64,000 bases of DNA. Origin: Chaetorhynchus papuensis. Taxonomy: Eukaryota > Chordata > Aves > Passeriformes > Rhipiduridae. A program made the position numbers and the translations under genes. The stretch is taken from positions 404,243 through 468,242 of the forward strand of contig VWYX01000670.1 of assembly GCA_013396525.1 (NCBI GenBank). The letters run 5' to 3'. A model generated the notes under the pieces. The model ran no database searches and was not told the origin of the DNA. It saw only the letters and a program-made list of their open reading frames with translations. Shown here piece by piece: positions 1 to 13,600 of the stretch. Position 1 is the first letter of the stretch, and each line of letters starts with the position of its first letter.

Positions 1-553
1 CTTTAGAACAGGCAGAAAGTATCAAGAACTAGAGAAACAAACAGCATGTAGGCACTGCCAGCTGGTGTGAAAGAAGAGAGTCCTCTGGGCACAGTACTTC
101 TTAAGGGAAGTAGAAAAAATAATGGAACATAATTCAACAAAGAAAGCTCAGGAGCTGTGCCAGAGCCTGGTTGACAGTAGAAGTAAACTAGACCTCATAA
201 AACCAGACAATGCTGTAAAGAGCATCAGATTTGCAAAACAGCACTATTATGAAAAGACAAAAGCAGTAGGCCATTGCTAATGGTTAAAAAATAAACAACA
301 CATAAAATAGTCTCTTTAGTCTCCAGAGGGGCCAGCCAAAGGATATCCACAAGACAATTTACTGGGTATGTTGCAGGATGTTAATACTGCTTGGAGACAG
401 TGATTCCAAAATAAAAGTGTTTTATTTAAGCCACCTAAACCATACCAACAGATCAAATGTTCTGGATGAAAGGCATTAAAAGTTAGTTTAATTATGGAGA
501 ATATTACATTTAGTACACTTGAAATCCTTAGATGCCTAATATCTCCCCTGCAC

Positions 554-595
<42 letters not shown>

Positions 596-3500
596 AATCT
601 GGAGTGAACAGAGAGAACCACAGTTGGGTCAACTTCTTGAAACGAGGAAAGAAAAAAAGGCCCTGGCATCTAGATATAGTAATGTTGAAATATGGCGAAC
701 ACCTACTCAGTTTCATCACGTGTAACACATCTGTTTATTAAATCAAACTCTTTCCTTTGTTCTTATAAACAAACCAAATAATCCTGACTACTTACCCCAG
801 CAGAGCTCCAGCCAAGTCACTTTAACAGGAAGCTGAGAGAGATCAGCATTCATGACTCGTTTTTCAAGCCGAATATGCAAAACAACCCACCTCACAACTA
901 ACATTAGAAGATGAAAAACTGATAACGTGATCTGGCAGTTCTCAAAAGGGATCTTAAAAAACTTCTGGCTAAGTCCCAGGTTTAGGAATTAAATATTTAT
1001 CCAGAGTCAAGTCCAAATGCTGCAGTAAAAATCAACGGCCTTAGAAGCAAGTTTCTTATTCTCATACCGGGGCTTTCTCCATCATCCCTCATCTTCACTA
1101 TGGTTGTCCACTATTCCTATAGACAGCCCAGGGAAATCAATAAATCCCAGGTGGAATGGACAGACAAGATGGGGAGCACATATTAATGAGTTTTAAAAGT
1201 AAACAATGGAAGTATTTTTGTCACCTCCATTGCAAATGGAAAATACTGAGTAGTTTAAATACAGTTTTCGGGTGAAGTCTAACGTGCACAGATGCTGACT
1301 GGGTTTAGTCTGCTAATGTCTATAAACTCTAACAAAATATGTAATTGAGGTAATAGTGGGTCAATGGAGAGCAAACCTACCAGGCCTGTGCTGGCTTTAC
1401 AACATGAAAGGAAATAGAGGACTGATGTGTGGAAGTGCATGGGACAGAGTACAAAAAACAAAGATGTTATTTTTCTAAAGAAAATTTAAAAACAGATGAA
1501 AACATAAAATTCTCTCATCAGTCAAAACTGAACCCGAAGAATTGTCTTGACCCTGAATAAGTTTTATTTTCTAAGCATTATTAGTTGTCCCCTTAGTGAG
1601 TTTCCTGGATGACCATCAATGTAAAATAAATAGACTAGGGGAGAAATGGGAATTTGAAGTTAAAAAGGCCACACTGCAAAGACTTGGCAAAATAGGGAGA
1701 GGTGCTGCTTAACCAAACCCAACATTATTAGGTAAATCAAATCAGAGGGTCACTGACACTGGTCATTTTAAACACAGTAAGCACCAAAAAGGGTGAATTA
1801 ACACCTTTTCCTAAAACCCAGATTGTACAGATTTCTAATTCTTTCAGGGAGTAAAGAACCTCTGAGTCAAACTGGCATCTGATCAGTTTCTCTAAGAACA
1901 GCAATATAGGGGTGACATAGTGCTTACCCTTTTTCCTGAACCCTACCTCTCAGCACTTATTTCTCCATTCATAAACATGGAAATAAACTCTGCTAAATCC
2001 CAGGCAAGTCTGAGGACCTGACAGTGTAGTGCTAATATGGTCTTACCTGAATTATTGAGAAGAAATACATTGAAGTGTTTTGCAAGGCTTCCTCTGTTGG
2101 CAACAAAAGAACAAGTGAAGGTTTTATAGTATTAATGAATTCCACCCCTCCACACACCTTATTTTTTTCTTACAAATCTTTGCAGAAAACTTATAAAGTT
2201 TTGGAAAATATTCATTCCTTGAGTATATACTCTTTCTTGCTTCTATATCCTTTAAGGAATTAATCCTAGGCTTCCTTTATTTTGAGCTACCCATGGGAAT
2301 CTCTTGGTACGCCAGAACTGCTCTTGGCAGAAAATAACCATAGCCTGGTAACATTTTTGGATTATTTACTTAATAGTAGAAACTCGTCTTTAGATATTGG
2401 ATGTTGGTTTCTTAAGATGATTGCTTCTGAATTTCCTGCTTTAATTTGGATTATACAGCTCTATGTGTCTAGACTATTTTGTATTTTATTTTATTGGTTT
2501 TGCTCATGATGTATGATTTGTTTGTATAATTATCTGGAACGTATGTAGACTTGCTGCTGGAGGAGTCACCCATCCTTGATCCAGCTGATGTGTGGTTGAG
2601 TGAATCAGCCCTCTAAATTATACCTCCAGAGTAGATAGGTCACTGCCAATCGCTGCAAGGGAGAAAGCCAAAGAACACTTGTGAGAAAATATGTAGAGAC
2701 AGTCCTTGAGAGAACAAAAGGACTAAAGCTTTCTCAGGTGTTTTATTTTGAAGATGTGCAATGCTCCCTGTCTTTTCCCCTTCTTTCTCTCTCTCTCTCA
2801 AAAAAATATCTAAGTTAGCACTTTACTTCTCCCACTGCAACTTGACACAAAAGACCTTCTCAAATAAATCACTCGTGCAGTTGTCTGGTATGACACAGTG
2901 TCAGATGCTGTCTTTTTGATAAGTTCATTTCCTAAGCAATTTGTTTAACCCTTTTTATAGACATTGTTTTCTCTGACTAAGTCGTGAGTCATTTTTCAAC
3001 ACATGAGTACTCCAGGGAAATGTCACACTCGTCGCTTGTTTCTCTGCCTGCCTGGCTTCACCATATGATTTTTATAAGCCAAAAGGACAAGAGCTCCTTC
3101 TTTTGTTTGTCCCATTCTGCTGACAGCTGGCTGTCGTTGGCTCTGATTGGGCTACTCTATAGGCTGACCTTTTAGTTGTTATAAGGCAAATGAAGTATTT
3201 GGAAAAGAACCCCTTCCCTAACCCAAAGTATCAAGCAAAATGAAGAAGCTTTTAGGGGCCTGTTACGATGGGTATCACTCATCAAATTTGTGTCATGATG
3301 TGAATGTAATTTCTTGTGCCTCAGAAGTCAGTTCCAAGTTGCCCTAAAGTAGCCACCACCACCAAGATGAGGTTGTCCAGGGAAAATCAAAGTGATCATT
3401 TTTCATCCTAAAGACTTGCTTTAGGACACAAAAGCTGTCATTCACCTCAACAGAACAGATGGGCTGAGGGCTTGTAAAGGGTTATTTGGTTTTTTTTCCT

Positions 3501-4504
3501 CTGGGGAAAAATGTCTGTTTGCCATCTTACAAAAACCTCTTATTTGCAGTTTATATTGTAAACAGGCTCATAAATTTGAACAAGTATATCCAAACTGCTT
3601 TGAATTTTCTGTATTATCTGTGCCTGAGGGCAGCTAGGGACGAGTATTTGCACCCAGGTACGGTGACAGAAGGCAAGCGCAAAGACTGTGGCAGTCTCAA
3701 AGGAACACTCCCCTCGGGAACTGACTTTCTGAGGAAGCAAATGTAATTACTAGGAGTCCTGGGCACTCCTGCTGTCACAAGAAAGGCGTGTCCCAAAGAC
3801 TTTTCCAAGATACTGCAGTTGGCAGCTATAAAACCCTTATCTAATTCACTGTTAGTGCAAGGCTGTTGTCTCCCGGTCCCACTCCCTTCATCTTCCCCTT
3901 TGTCTCCCTCTTTTTTTTGTTAAAAACTCTAGAGATTTGAACTGTATACTCCCATGGTCTAATGGTGCTTTTAAATGGAAAAAGATTAAGAAATGTTCTA
4001 AGGGAAGTGTTACTGCCCTGTAGTACAATTTGGCTTGTGGCATGCAGGTCCTTGAAAACCAGCTGCTCTGTTTCTGATCTTAATCCTTCCCGACTGGCTG
4101 CTGTGCCACAATGGCACGAGCTGTGTGTGTTTGGAGGGTTTATCTTGGGGACCCTGCCTAGACCCCTTGGATTGCTTTTTAATTGTAGTGTCGTTTTCCC
4201 TAATGAGTTACTGCTGTGTACTTCAAAGGTCAAAGGGCATTAATCTTTCTCTTAAGGCTTATGCAATGAGAAATGTGGATGCTGGAATTGCCACCATGGA
4301 GAGACAATTGGATCCTGGCCACTCCTTGTCAGGGTAACTTTAGAGCTCATACCCATAAAGGACTGAAGCCAAAACCCTTTTGTCAACATTTGGATTGGTA
4401 CTGAAAGAGAATGACTGTGTTATGAAATTCTTTGCTAATCATGAGAATATTCCAGCCTAATTATGTCATCTAAACTTTTGAAGTCTTCTTTGTTCTGTCT
4501 GTAG
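1..4504 (+). other. DCBLD1 upstream intron (partial)
   Basis: No exon that I can support. The preceding CUB exon should end in phase 2, since the next exon begins with two bases completing a codon, and I did not find it here. The stretch is AT-rich non-coding DNA with a (TA)n run near 559. The intron ends at the acceptor AG at 4503-4504. Confidence 0.7.
559..592. repeat. (TA)17 microsatellite
   Basis: Uninterrupted TA dinucleotide run of 34 bases in the upstream DCBLD1 intron. Likely length-variable. Confidence 0.95.
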
Positions 4505-4642
4505 GGCCGTACTGTGGTAACGTGATGCCTGTCCCCAAAGAAATCATTCTAGATAGCAATGAGGCAACTATTCACTTTGAGAGTGGGTCCCACGTGTCGG
4601 GACGAGGCTTTCTGTTGTCCTATGCCAGCAGTGATCATCCAG
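4505..4642 (+). CDS. DCBLD1: DCBLD1 exon: end of CUB domain
   Basis: Two bases complete a codon, then PYCGN and later FESGSHVSGRGFLLSYASS. This is the last part of a CUB fold, with its final Cys and the GRGF strand. Acceptor is ctgtag, donor is CAG|gtaagg. Ends in phase 1. Confidence 0.96.
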
Positions 4643-7600
4643 GTAAGGTGAAATCCAAAAGTAGTAGAAGATTAGTGGCATAATCCCCCCTATTTAATTA
4701 TCATTTCTACACACATAGAGCTTTAGCCTAAATGTTTGTTCCTAAATATTTCCAGATTAGCATGAGACATGGTATTTTTAATAGCAGGAAACAGTTGTAA
4801 AATTAACCAGATATAATAGCTGCAGAAATCCTACCTAGACCATTTGGAATACAGGCCCAACTGAGGGGAAAACAGTGCCTTCTCCTTAAAGCTCTGCTGT
4901 GTTTTGAGCTCCAGCATCCACCACACTGTGAGAGAATGGAAGGGTAGGAAAGATTAAAGTTTTCATTTCCGTATTTAACGTTCTGGAGATCTGTTCAGCT
5001 TTTAAGGTGTAAAGCATAAGAAGAGTAGAAGAGGGAGTTGGAAAGAATGAGAGAAAACCATAGCTGTTTCTTCCAGTCTAATAAAATTGCTTAAGTGTTA
5101 TACAGAGAGATCTTTAAATGTAATTTCATGTTCTGCCAAATATTTGTCTGTATTTTTACATCCTACAATGGGAATTGACATTTGCAAACTTTTCACAGAT
5201 CTAATCACCTGTTTGGAACGAGCAAACCACTACACAGAGGCTGAATTCAGGTAAAGAGGGTTTGCAGCTCTGCATTCTGGTTTGCTCTGCTGTATCTGTC
5301 AACTGGTTCAATCGTTACAAAATGTTAAACAGTCTTGTTTTTCTGGAGAGGTGAATTTTTTTGAGTTCCAATGCTGTAATGGTCTAACGCCTGGTTGTGA
5401 GAAGCAGTAGTGCAGAATGGAAGTCTGTGGCCCAGAAAAATGATGGAATGGAGTCGCAGAGCTCTCAGCAATTCTCATTAAGAGCATACATATACATGGT
5501 ATATGTAAAAAGAGTTTCCACTTTGAAATTCAAAGTAGCCTCACATTCCAGTGCTTCCTCTGGGAGCAGATCACGTCCCAGCTGATCCAAGATTATCTGA
5601 GGACAAGCTATAATTTCTCGGTTCCTTGAACTTTGTGATAGGTTTGAAATGGTAATAAATTGTGCTCTTCTGGCTGCTGTCTGGATGTGCATATAGGCTT
5701 CTTATCTTACTTGGAAAACTCGTGTGGTAGCATTTCTAGAACAAGAGATTTAAACAAATAAATGCCCTTGCAAAACTGTTTTTCTGGTTCTTTGTGTGCT
5801 ACTGTGTTCAGTCCACCTATGAACTCAAGGGCCCATTTATTTAGCTCCTAGACTCACAGAGCACCAGCCAGAAATTGCTGCTAAAATATTTATTGGTTTG
5901 AGAACATTTCTTTTACATTTGTTTGTGTGTATTGTCACTACAGTTCATGTCTTAAACGAGCCTTTCTTCTCTCACTACAGCAGATACTGTCCTGCTGGCT
6001 GCAGAGACATAGCAGGTGACATTTCTGGGAATATTGGAGAAGGATACAGAGATGTAAGTACACAGGATAAAGAGGGGAAATTTATAAGGACAGAAGAAAC
6101 AGGAATAGAACAACTTGGTTTCAACTTTTGCTGCTTGACTTTTGTCAGTAATTCTTCTGGGCTGTTTTGCTATACCTTTTATTATCAGTATACAAGTAAG
6201 TTATCAGTATATAAGCACACAGAGACGCTTTTCAAACAGACAAATCAATTGTGTGAGAACAAAGTCCACTGACTGCCAAATATACCTACTGACTTGTGGT
6301 TTCTGACTTTCTGGAAAAAGCCTGCCTGGAAAAAGAAGTTTGTCCTTCTTGAGGCAGTGCTCATCCATGTATGAAATATTCCTATGATTTTAGCTTTTAC
6401 TTGTTTGGTGTCCACATGTGAAAAAAACATATTTCAGTAACACGTGGGTTTTCTTTTGGATTATACCTGCACTATGCTAGCATCTGCACTGACATGAAAT
6501 AAATATTTCACATTGCCCAGTCACATCCCACCAATAACTACCAACATTTTGGGTTGTTTTAACTTGTGTTCTTTAAACTCAAAAAGTCGAAGTGATTGCA
6601 TTTATCCACAGCTCACATCACTCAGAGCTCTGTCCTCTCTGTGCCCCTTGCCCTGGACTCTTCTCCTGTCATGCCTGTGAAATCTTTACTTTTCTTGCAG
6701 AGGAGTAAGCCTAATCATACCACTGAAGAAAAATCCCACCCTATCACAGTCACCGAGTTCCCAAAAAGTCAGTACTCGCGTTTAACCTGTTCATCCAGTT
6801 ATTCAAGTGTGCTGGCTCCAGCCTGGAAAGTGGCAGAGCTGAAGAAACAAAGAAATGCCATGTTACATTCTCATTAGCTGGAGTTATTCTGCCCTTGGTT
6901 CCAATGATTAGGGCAGGAAAGCAGCACATGGTATGACCTCATGCAGATTTTATCTGCACTGAGGAATTTGCAAAAGAAATTTTCCCCTAACCATTAAGGA
7001 GGATTTTCTGATGGGAAGAACCTGCAGGACTCCCCTGGAGATGTGCTGCCTTTGTGCCACCACTCTCCCCACCCCTCCCTGGAGGGGACAGCCCAGCACC
7101 CCAGCTTGTCCAGTAGCACAGCCCAAACTGGGCCAGTGTGAACCCGACCATCCTGTGCCTGCAGCCCCTAGGAAAGTCTCCTTTGTACCTTTCTCTGTCC
7201 CTTCCCTGCTTTGCCCTAGCCCAGTGGTGTGTTATTGCCACCTAGTTGGCACACAAGTTGTCCTGCCTGTATTTTTCAGCACTATCCCACCTGAGATACT
7301 GGGAAATGGGCTGCACTTAAAACCCAGCAGCAGCTAGGCAACACATAGCCAAATCCCCTAATGTACACCATGACTCAAATCCCGAGGTTCAGTGATAGAT
7401 AGGTCTGCCTTCAGGCACAAACACCGAGGAATTGATTTATCTTCCCAAGGAAGTGTTGCCTTTCCTTTGACTTTTTTTCCTGAGGAGTTACAACCTTAAA
7501 GCATCTTCTCAGAAGCAGATTATTTGGTTTTTTCATTTGAAAAGAAAAATTACCTTGGGAAACATGTATTTTTCAAAGATTACTGCTCTTTCTCCCTTCC

Positions 7601-10600
7601 CTGCCTCTTATTCCCCTTGAGCTTTTGCTGGATTTTATGAGCTGTAACACCTGTATCCCGGTGGCTTGGAAGGGAAAGCATTAGCAGTTTGTCAGATCGA
7701 TTTCCTGAGCCTTGGCTCGTGCCTTTCAGACCTCGCTGCTGTGCAAGGCTGCGATCCACGCCGGCGTGCTGGCGGACGAGCTGGGCGGCCAGATCAGCGT
7801 CACCCAGCACAAGGGCATCAGCCGCTACGAGGGCGCCGTCGCCAACGGTGTCCCCTCACTAGAGTGAGTACCACGGGGGGGACTGGCACCGGGGCACACC
7901 CTGGGACACAGGGCGCTGCCCACAGCAGCACAAGCAGGTGCTTTTTGGGGGACAAAAGATGTTAGGTGTGAGTCTAGGGCTTTATTAAAATGGTGTTGGT
8001 GTTGGAGATAGGAAGAGGTTCCAAGTTTTCAGTGGCTCTGTACCATGTAGGGTGGTATTTCTTTTTTTCCTTCTATTCCTTCCAAAACGTATTTGCAAAT
8101 TACTTTGTTAGCAGATACACGAAAGTACAATGTTCTGCAACAAACAGCTTTAATCGATGTGCTAATAAATCGTGGTAAATTCATGTTGAAGTTTAAAAAA
8201 AGCTAGGAAAAATGAGTAAGTAAAAAGTGCCATTGAGCCGTAGAGGATTTAATGAACAACTTCTTAAACATTGTGCTTTTGACATGTTCAGAGTTTTTCT
8301 CTTTTAGAATATTTATAGCAAGGCTATTATATTTACTGCTTATCTTCTGACTTTTAATTGTACTGTTGTTGAAGTAGAAATAAATCCTCTAATCTCTATC
8401 CAGCACGGTAAACCCTTCCAGCAACTGCTTCTGTCGTTCCTGTTGGTTTATAGTTTTTAATTTTCAAATGTTATCTGGATTTTACATGAGGCTTTTTTTC
8501 TTCTTTTCTAAGAAGAGAAATTTCCATCCTATAGCCTATGAGAGCTAAGTCAATATGTATTTTTTATAGTATTTTCCTGTTTTCTCCATGATTTCTCACA
8601 CCCTCCAGACAATTTTACAATCATGGTTTCATTCATGAAAAAAAAAGGCATTCATGTGCTCTGTTGCTGTGCTTAAACTTCAGCACAGACTGAAATGCTT
8701 TATATACAATGGTACTGCAGTGTACAAAGCTGGGTAGTGTGTAGGTCATAGTCAAAGAACTGTACAGCCTAAATATTTTCTATTTTTCTTGAAAGTTAAT
8801 TGCCAAAGAAAATTAATATAAACTTGTCTCAAAGCAAATCAGGACTGAGAACTCTGCTCAGGCACCAAGCCCCTCCGTAAAACAAATAATACAAACTCTT
8901 TCCATCACATGTGCCAGCTTAGGGAAACCCTAAATTAAATATTTTGTACCTTATCTAAAGATGTTACAGAACTGTTCACGTACATTTGTATGCTCGTGAC
9001 CCTTGAGAATCCCAGTAGAGTTGCTCGGATAGTAGCACACAAAATTTGATAATGCAAGGGAGTTGTGATTCCCGTTTGCATTTTTTTTTCACAGAACAAG
9101 AGCTAGTGGGCAAAGAATGAAGTGTGTAAGACTGCAAGTGTACATGTGCTGGGGGATTTAGCCCATATAATGTGAGGTGCCCTGAGAGAGCACCCCAAGG
9201 AGGAGCAGAGCCCCTGTGGCTCTCCTGCCTAGAGGGGCAGACAGAGGCACTCCTCGAGCATGATGCACACCTCAGAGGGACGGAATTGCCCTGAGGAGAA
9301 AACCTCGCTTTCTACAGGCTGTACAGGAAGCCACAGGCTCACTCACACTGGGCTGTATGCCTACAAACTAGATGGCACAGACTTTGAGAAAAATGGGAGT
9401 GTCAGCACAATACTTCCCAGGATGCTTCTGCCACACCTGGCAGCTGGGACAGTCTCTTGAACAGATGAACTGTTGGTGTGAGCCCAGGAGAGGGAAATTG
9501 GAGTATGTAGGGAAATGCTTTTATTTCAAAACATGAAAAAGTGTTCCTAGAAACAGAGGCCTGTTTACTAAGAAAATGAACCAATGTACTTCATGCTTTA
9601 AAAAACCTTTTGTAAGAGCTATCTACAAAGCTGCATGGCTTCCCTGCTCTGCAGTACCTACACGCTGAAAGAAAATCCTGCAGATGAGCCAGTGCCTGCA
9701 AGAAAAAACTGGTGCTTGAGCAGCAGTGCCTTAAGAGCTTTTTAGATGCCCTTAAATAAGAGCTTGCTCAAGCTTTTAAAATCTCATTTGTAGTGGATTT
9801 CAGTATTAAAGATTTAAATTATTTAGTGACTTGAGCCGAAATTGACCTCATCAAAAGCTGCTGCTGGAGTGCATCGAGCTGTTAAGTGTCTGTGTTGTTA
9901 ACGTGGAGTTATGTCTCGCTCGCCCACCACCCTGCAAGAGCTGACCTTGGCCTTCCCACTCCATTTTTCGGTGTCCTTGTTACGATCCAGCATCTGTGAT
10001 GTTTTCACTTCCCATGATCCATTTGCGGACCTGCACCCCCAGATGCTGTAATGAAGACTGAGCAGCTGGATTTATTGGGCAGTTCTAATACCCCAGTGCA
10101 AATACAAAGGGTGTTGTAACATGGCCTGGCCTGTGACTTATGCATCTGCACATGTGGAATCATTTGCCTTTGAAAATGCAAGAGACTGTGTTTGTCAATA
10201 GTGAAAGATGAGATTTGGGGTTAACCTGCACTGCTTAGGAAAAGTTTTCTTGAGACCAACTCAAAATATATAATAAAAAATATAAAAGGCAGGATTCTGA
10301 TTGATTCAGGTTGTCAGGCAAATGAGAAGCATGGAGCAATACCCTCCCTTAAAGGACAAAGTGGAACCTGTGTGAAAAATTCCAGTAGTCACATTAGGAA
10401 ACTGATGAATTACCACTTACTGAATTGGCTTGTTCTCTTTAGTGAATTACAGCAGAAATTTATCAGCTTGATTTTATAGCTTCACAGACCTTAGAACTGC
10501 TACCCTCCTCTATTTGCTAAATTTGCAGCCCTCTATTTGAAAGGGTTCTGGGTGACTTTTTTTCCTTAGAAGTATTCAAGGAGCACTGTGATTGCTGTTT

Positions 10601-13600
10601 CGGGTAGGTTTTAGTGGTTACATAGTTATTTATTTTCTTCTTTTCTCTTCAAATGGATTGCTTTGCATTCACTAAGAAATCAAAAACTGTTTTGGCTGTG
10701 ATGTCAAACTGGTTTGAAGTGAGCAGAGTGCATCTGATCACCCCTGAGGATTGCCTGTGGGGAAGATGTAGGAGGGAGGGTTTGTGTTTCCCCTTCTAGC
10801 TACTCAGCCGCCTACATGCCCAAATAAATCAGCTCCCACCCAGAGCTCTGAAGGGCTTCGTTTGCCTGTAGTCATTAGTTTTCAGTGACAAAAAAAGGCA
10901 GTGTTTTTATTGACCTTGACATGGGACTACTTTCCTATTCCGTTTGCAGTGCTCTCAGAACATATAGCCCTACACACCCTGGTAAGGCTGCAGACAGTAC
11001 CTCAGGGGAAATTTTCCTGGCCAACAACAAAGAAAGGGCAGCCTGAAAGGGAACTGTCTCCATGCTTAGTGCAGAAGTTGTTTTACTGCTTAGTCACGCT
11101 GGCCAAGGCTTTTCAAAAGGGGCCAGTGATGCGTGCAGCTAATCGAAGTGACAGCGGAGGGGGCAGATTTTCAAGAAATCCAAACTAATTTCATGTTAAA
11201 ACCCTGGCCTTTCTTTTTATGAGGCAGCCAGTTGGAGTCATTGCTTCTGGAATGAATCCTCAGGGGCATCTCCTTAGGAATTAGAAAGCGGCTCCCTGAG
11301 AGGCCAAGGAAAACTCAGCTTTCTCTTAGAGTGGTGATTTTATCTTGTCCTGCATTGTGCAGGGCTGTGTGGAGTGGCCCAAGAAATGGCTTTTCCCCTG
11401 AAGCAAAACAGTCTGTGTCAGGAGGAGGAAGAAGAAGGAAGCCATAGATGTGGTTAATGGAGCACAAAGAACCATTCTTGATGGGAGATGTTGGCCGTGG
11501 TTATAATAGAAATGGTTCCCACCCAGATTAAAACAAGGAGTTGTCTTCGTCCAGTTTTCATCCTATGACACACCTGTAGCCCAAGTAGGAATGGCCAGAG
11601 CTGGTGTGGTTTAGTCTCCATCAAGTGTAACTCTTTCACAAGCAGCAGGAGTAACAGGGTGATGCAACAGGGAGTCACTTTAAAGCTTTAAAAAATGCTC
11701 AAAACCATTAAAAAATTACCTGAATACAGTCACAGTAAGAGATGCACTTGAGTGCTCTTACGGGGGTCGGTAACCAGCCGGCAGAGAGAGTGGCTGTCTG
11801 GCCAGAGATGTTTTACTGGATAAACAGTGATTCTGAAGCTGTACCTCAGCTCTCCTGCGACCACCTGATGAAAGGCTGAATTACCTTTTTCTTTTCTTAC
11901 AGTGGTTCTCTGTCGGATAAGCGGTTTACATTTACTTCAAATGGTAAGAACAATTGCTTTGTTTTTAGGTATTTAAATGTTTTCTGTAAAAGTTTTAAAA
12001 AATAATCAGGAGAATGTCAGGCTGTGTCTAGGAAGGATATTTTAGGACAGCAGTTTTTTAAAATTGGCAAGTGAATAAAAAAATTGAAGGGATGTGAAGT
12101 GAGCTAGAAAAAAACCACAGAATATGTGCGGTCATACGCACATAGACGAGAAACAGAAATAGTATTCTGCTGTTACATTTCTGGTGCCAGCATATGAAAA
12201 ATGACAATCAGATAATCCCATTTTTATGTACTTTAGGCCACAGAAAATGAAAACAGTTTCTCCTCAGACATTTATAATTTCCATCTTCATCATACAAGCA
12301 GAGAAAGAAAACATAGGAGAAATGAAAATATATTTATATTGCACCGATACAGAAGGAGTTTTTGTTTATGGGTTTCCAAGATGCAAAACCCTCTTTTAAT
12401 CTGTCAAGCCGTTCATTTGCATAAAACACAGCAAAGAGGGGGGGAAAAGTTTGCATTCGTTCATTTGAATTATATTCCACTCATTTGAGATAAAATCATT
12501 TACTATTCTACTGAAAACTGTCGAGCATGTATAGGCCTTTGAACTTGCCAAGGAATTATTTTTAACTTCATTGAACCATATTCCACTGGCCTGTTTTCTC
12601 TGAAGAACCTTGATGTGCAGAAATTTTGCATGTTCTTTGGTGGAGTTTGTAATACTTACCCGCAGATATTATCTTCGTGATATCACATCTTGGCAGCAGT
12701 ATCAAGGAGCTTCTCTAATGAGTAACTTTCCTAGCCCTAATTGCAGGTGGGAATCATGAAATATTTACAGTAAAGTATTCCTTTCAGTACAGTGCCTTCA
12801 TCTGTGAAATGTTTTGTACAGCAGAATTAGTTAGTGCCAATCTCAAAACATAAATATTATGTTTCAGAAGGAAAAATTTAAAAATAAAAAATGTCTTCAC
12901 AGGAATGAGACAAAAGTGCAGAGATTAAAAAACTAAATGGCAAAAATAGCAGATGGAGTCAGAAGGTGTCATGTATGTAGGAGTTAGACTGGTAAAGGAT
13001 TGGGACTGCAGCACTCTGGTACTGGATCATACACTACAAATTGACTGGTAAACACCACAGCTAATGGAGAGCATCAGGCTAGCACTAGATTCAGCAACGT
13101 CTGACTTTGCTGTTGTGGGTGGTCTTCAAATGTTGCTAGCCTAATATAAAAATATCCTGTGAAAATGCAAAATAACTCCTTCTGCCTGTCTGTGTGGGGA
13201 CTCCTAGGCTGCAACAAATCTCTCAGTCTGGAAGAGGGATTCCTCTCCAAGAGCCAGGTTACTGCATCTTCCTACTGGGAGGAGACCAATGAGTTTGGGC
13301 AACGACTCCTGTGGTCCCCCAACAACACTTGGCTTCAGGTGCCAGGATCGTCTTGGGCGTCTAACCACAGCAGCAACCGTGAATGGCTGGAGATAGACCT
13401 GGGGGAGAAGAAGAGAATAACAGGTATGTCACTCTCTATGTATTAGAAATGGGTGTTTCAGCTGGAGAAGAACCTGAATGCAAAAGCTGATAGTGCACTA
13501 ATGCAACGTTTATTTTGTTAAACATAATGAAATGTTCTGTGCTGATGAATATGATTTTCCTATTTAAAACATCATGGTTATTTGCAAGACTTGTCCATGG

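Noticed and set aside
1..4504. Possible missing CUB exon of DCBLD1
   Set aside because: No segment with CUB-type Cys/Tyr/Asp pattern, correct phase and splice sites was found. The exon is probably left of the window.
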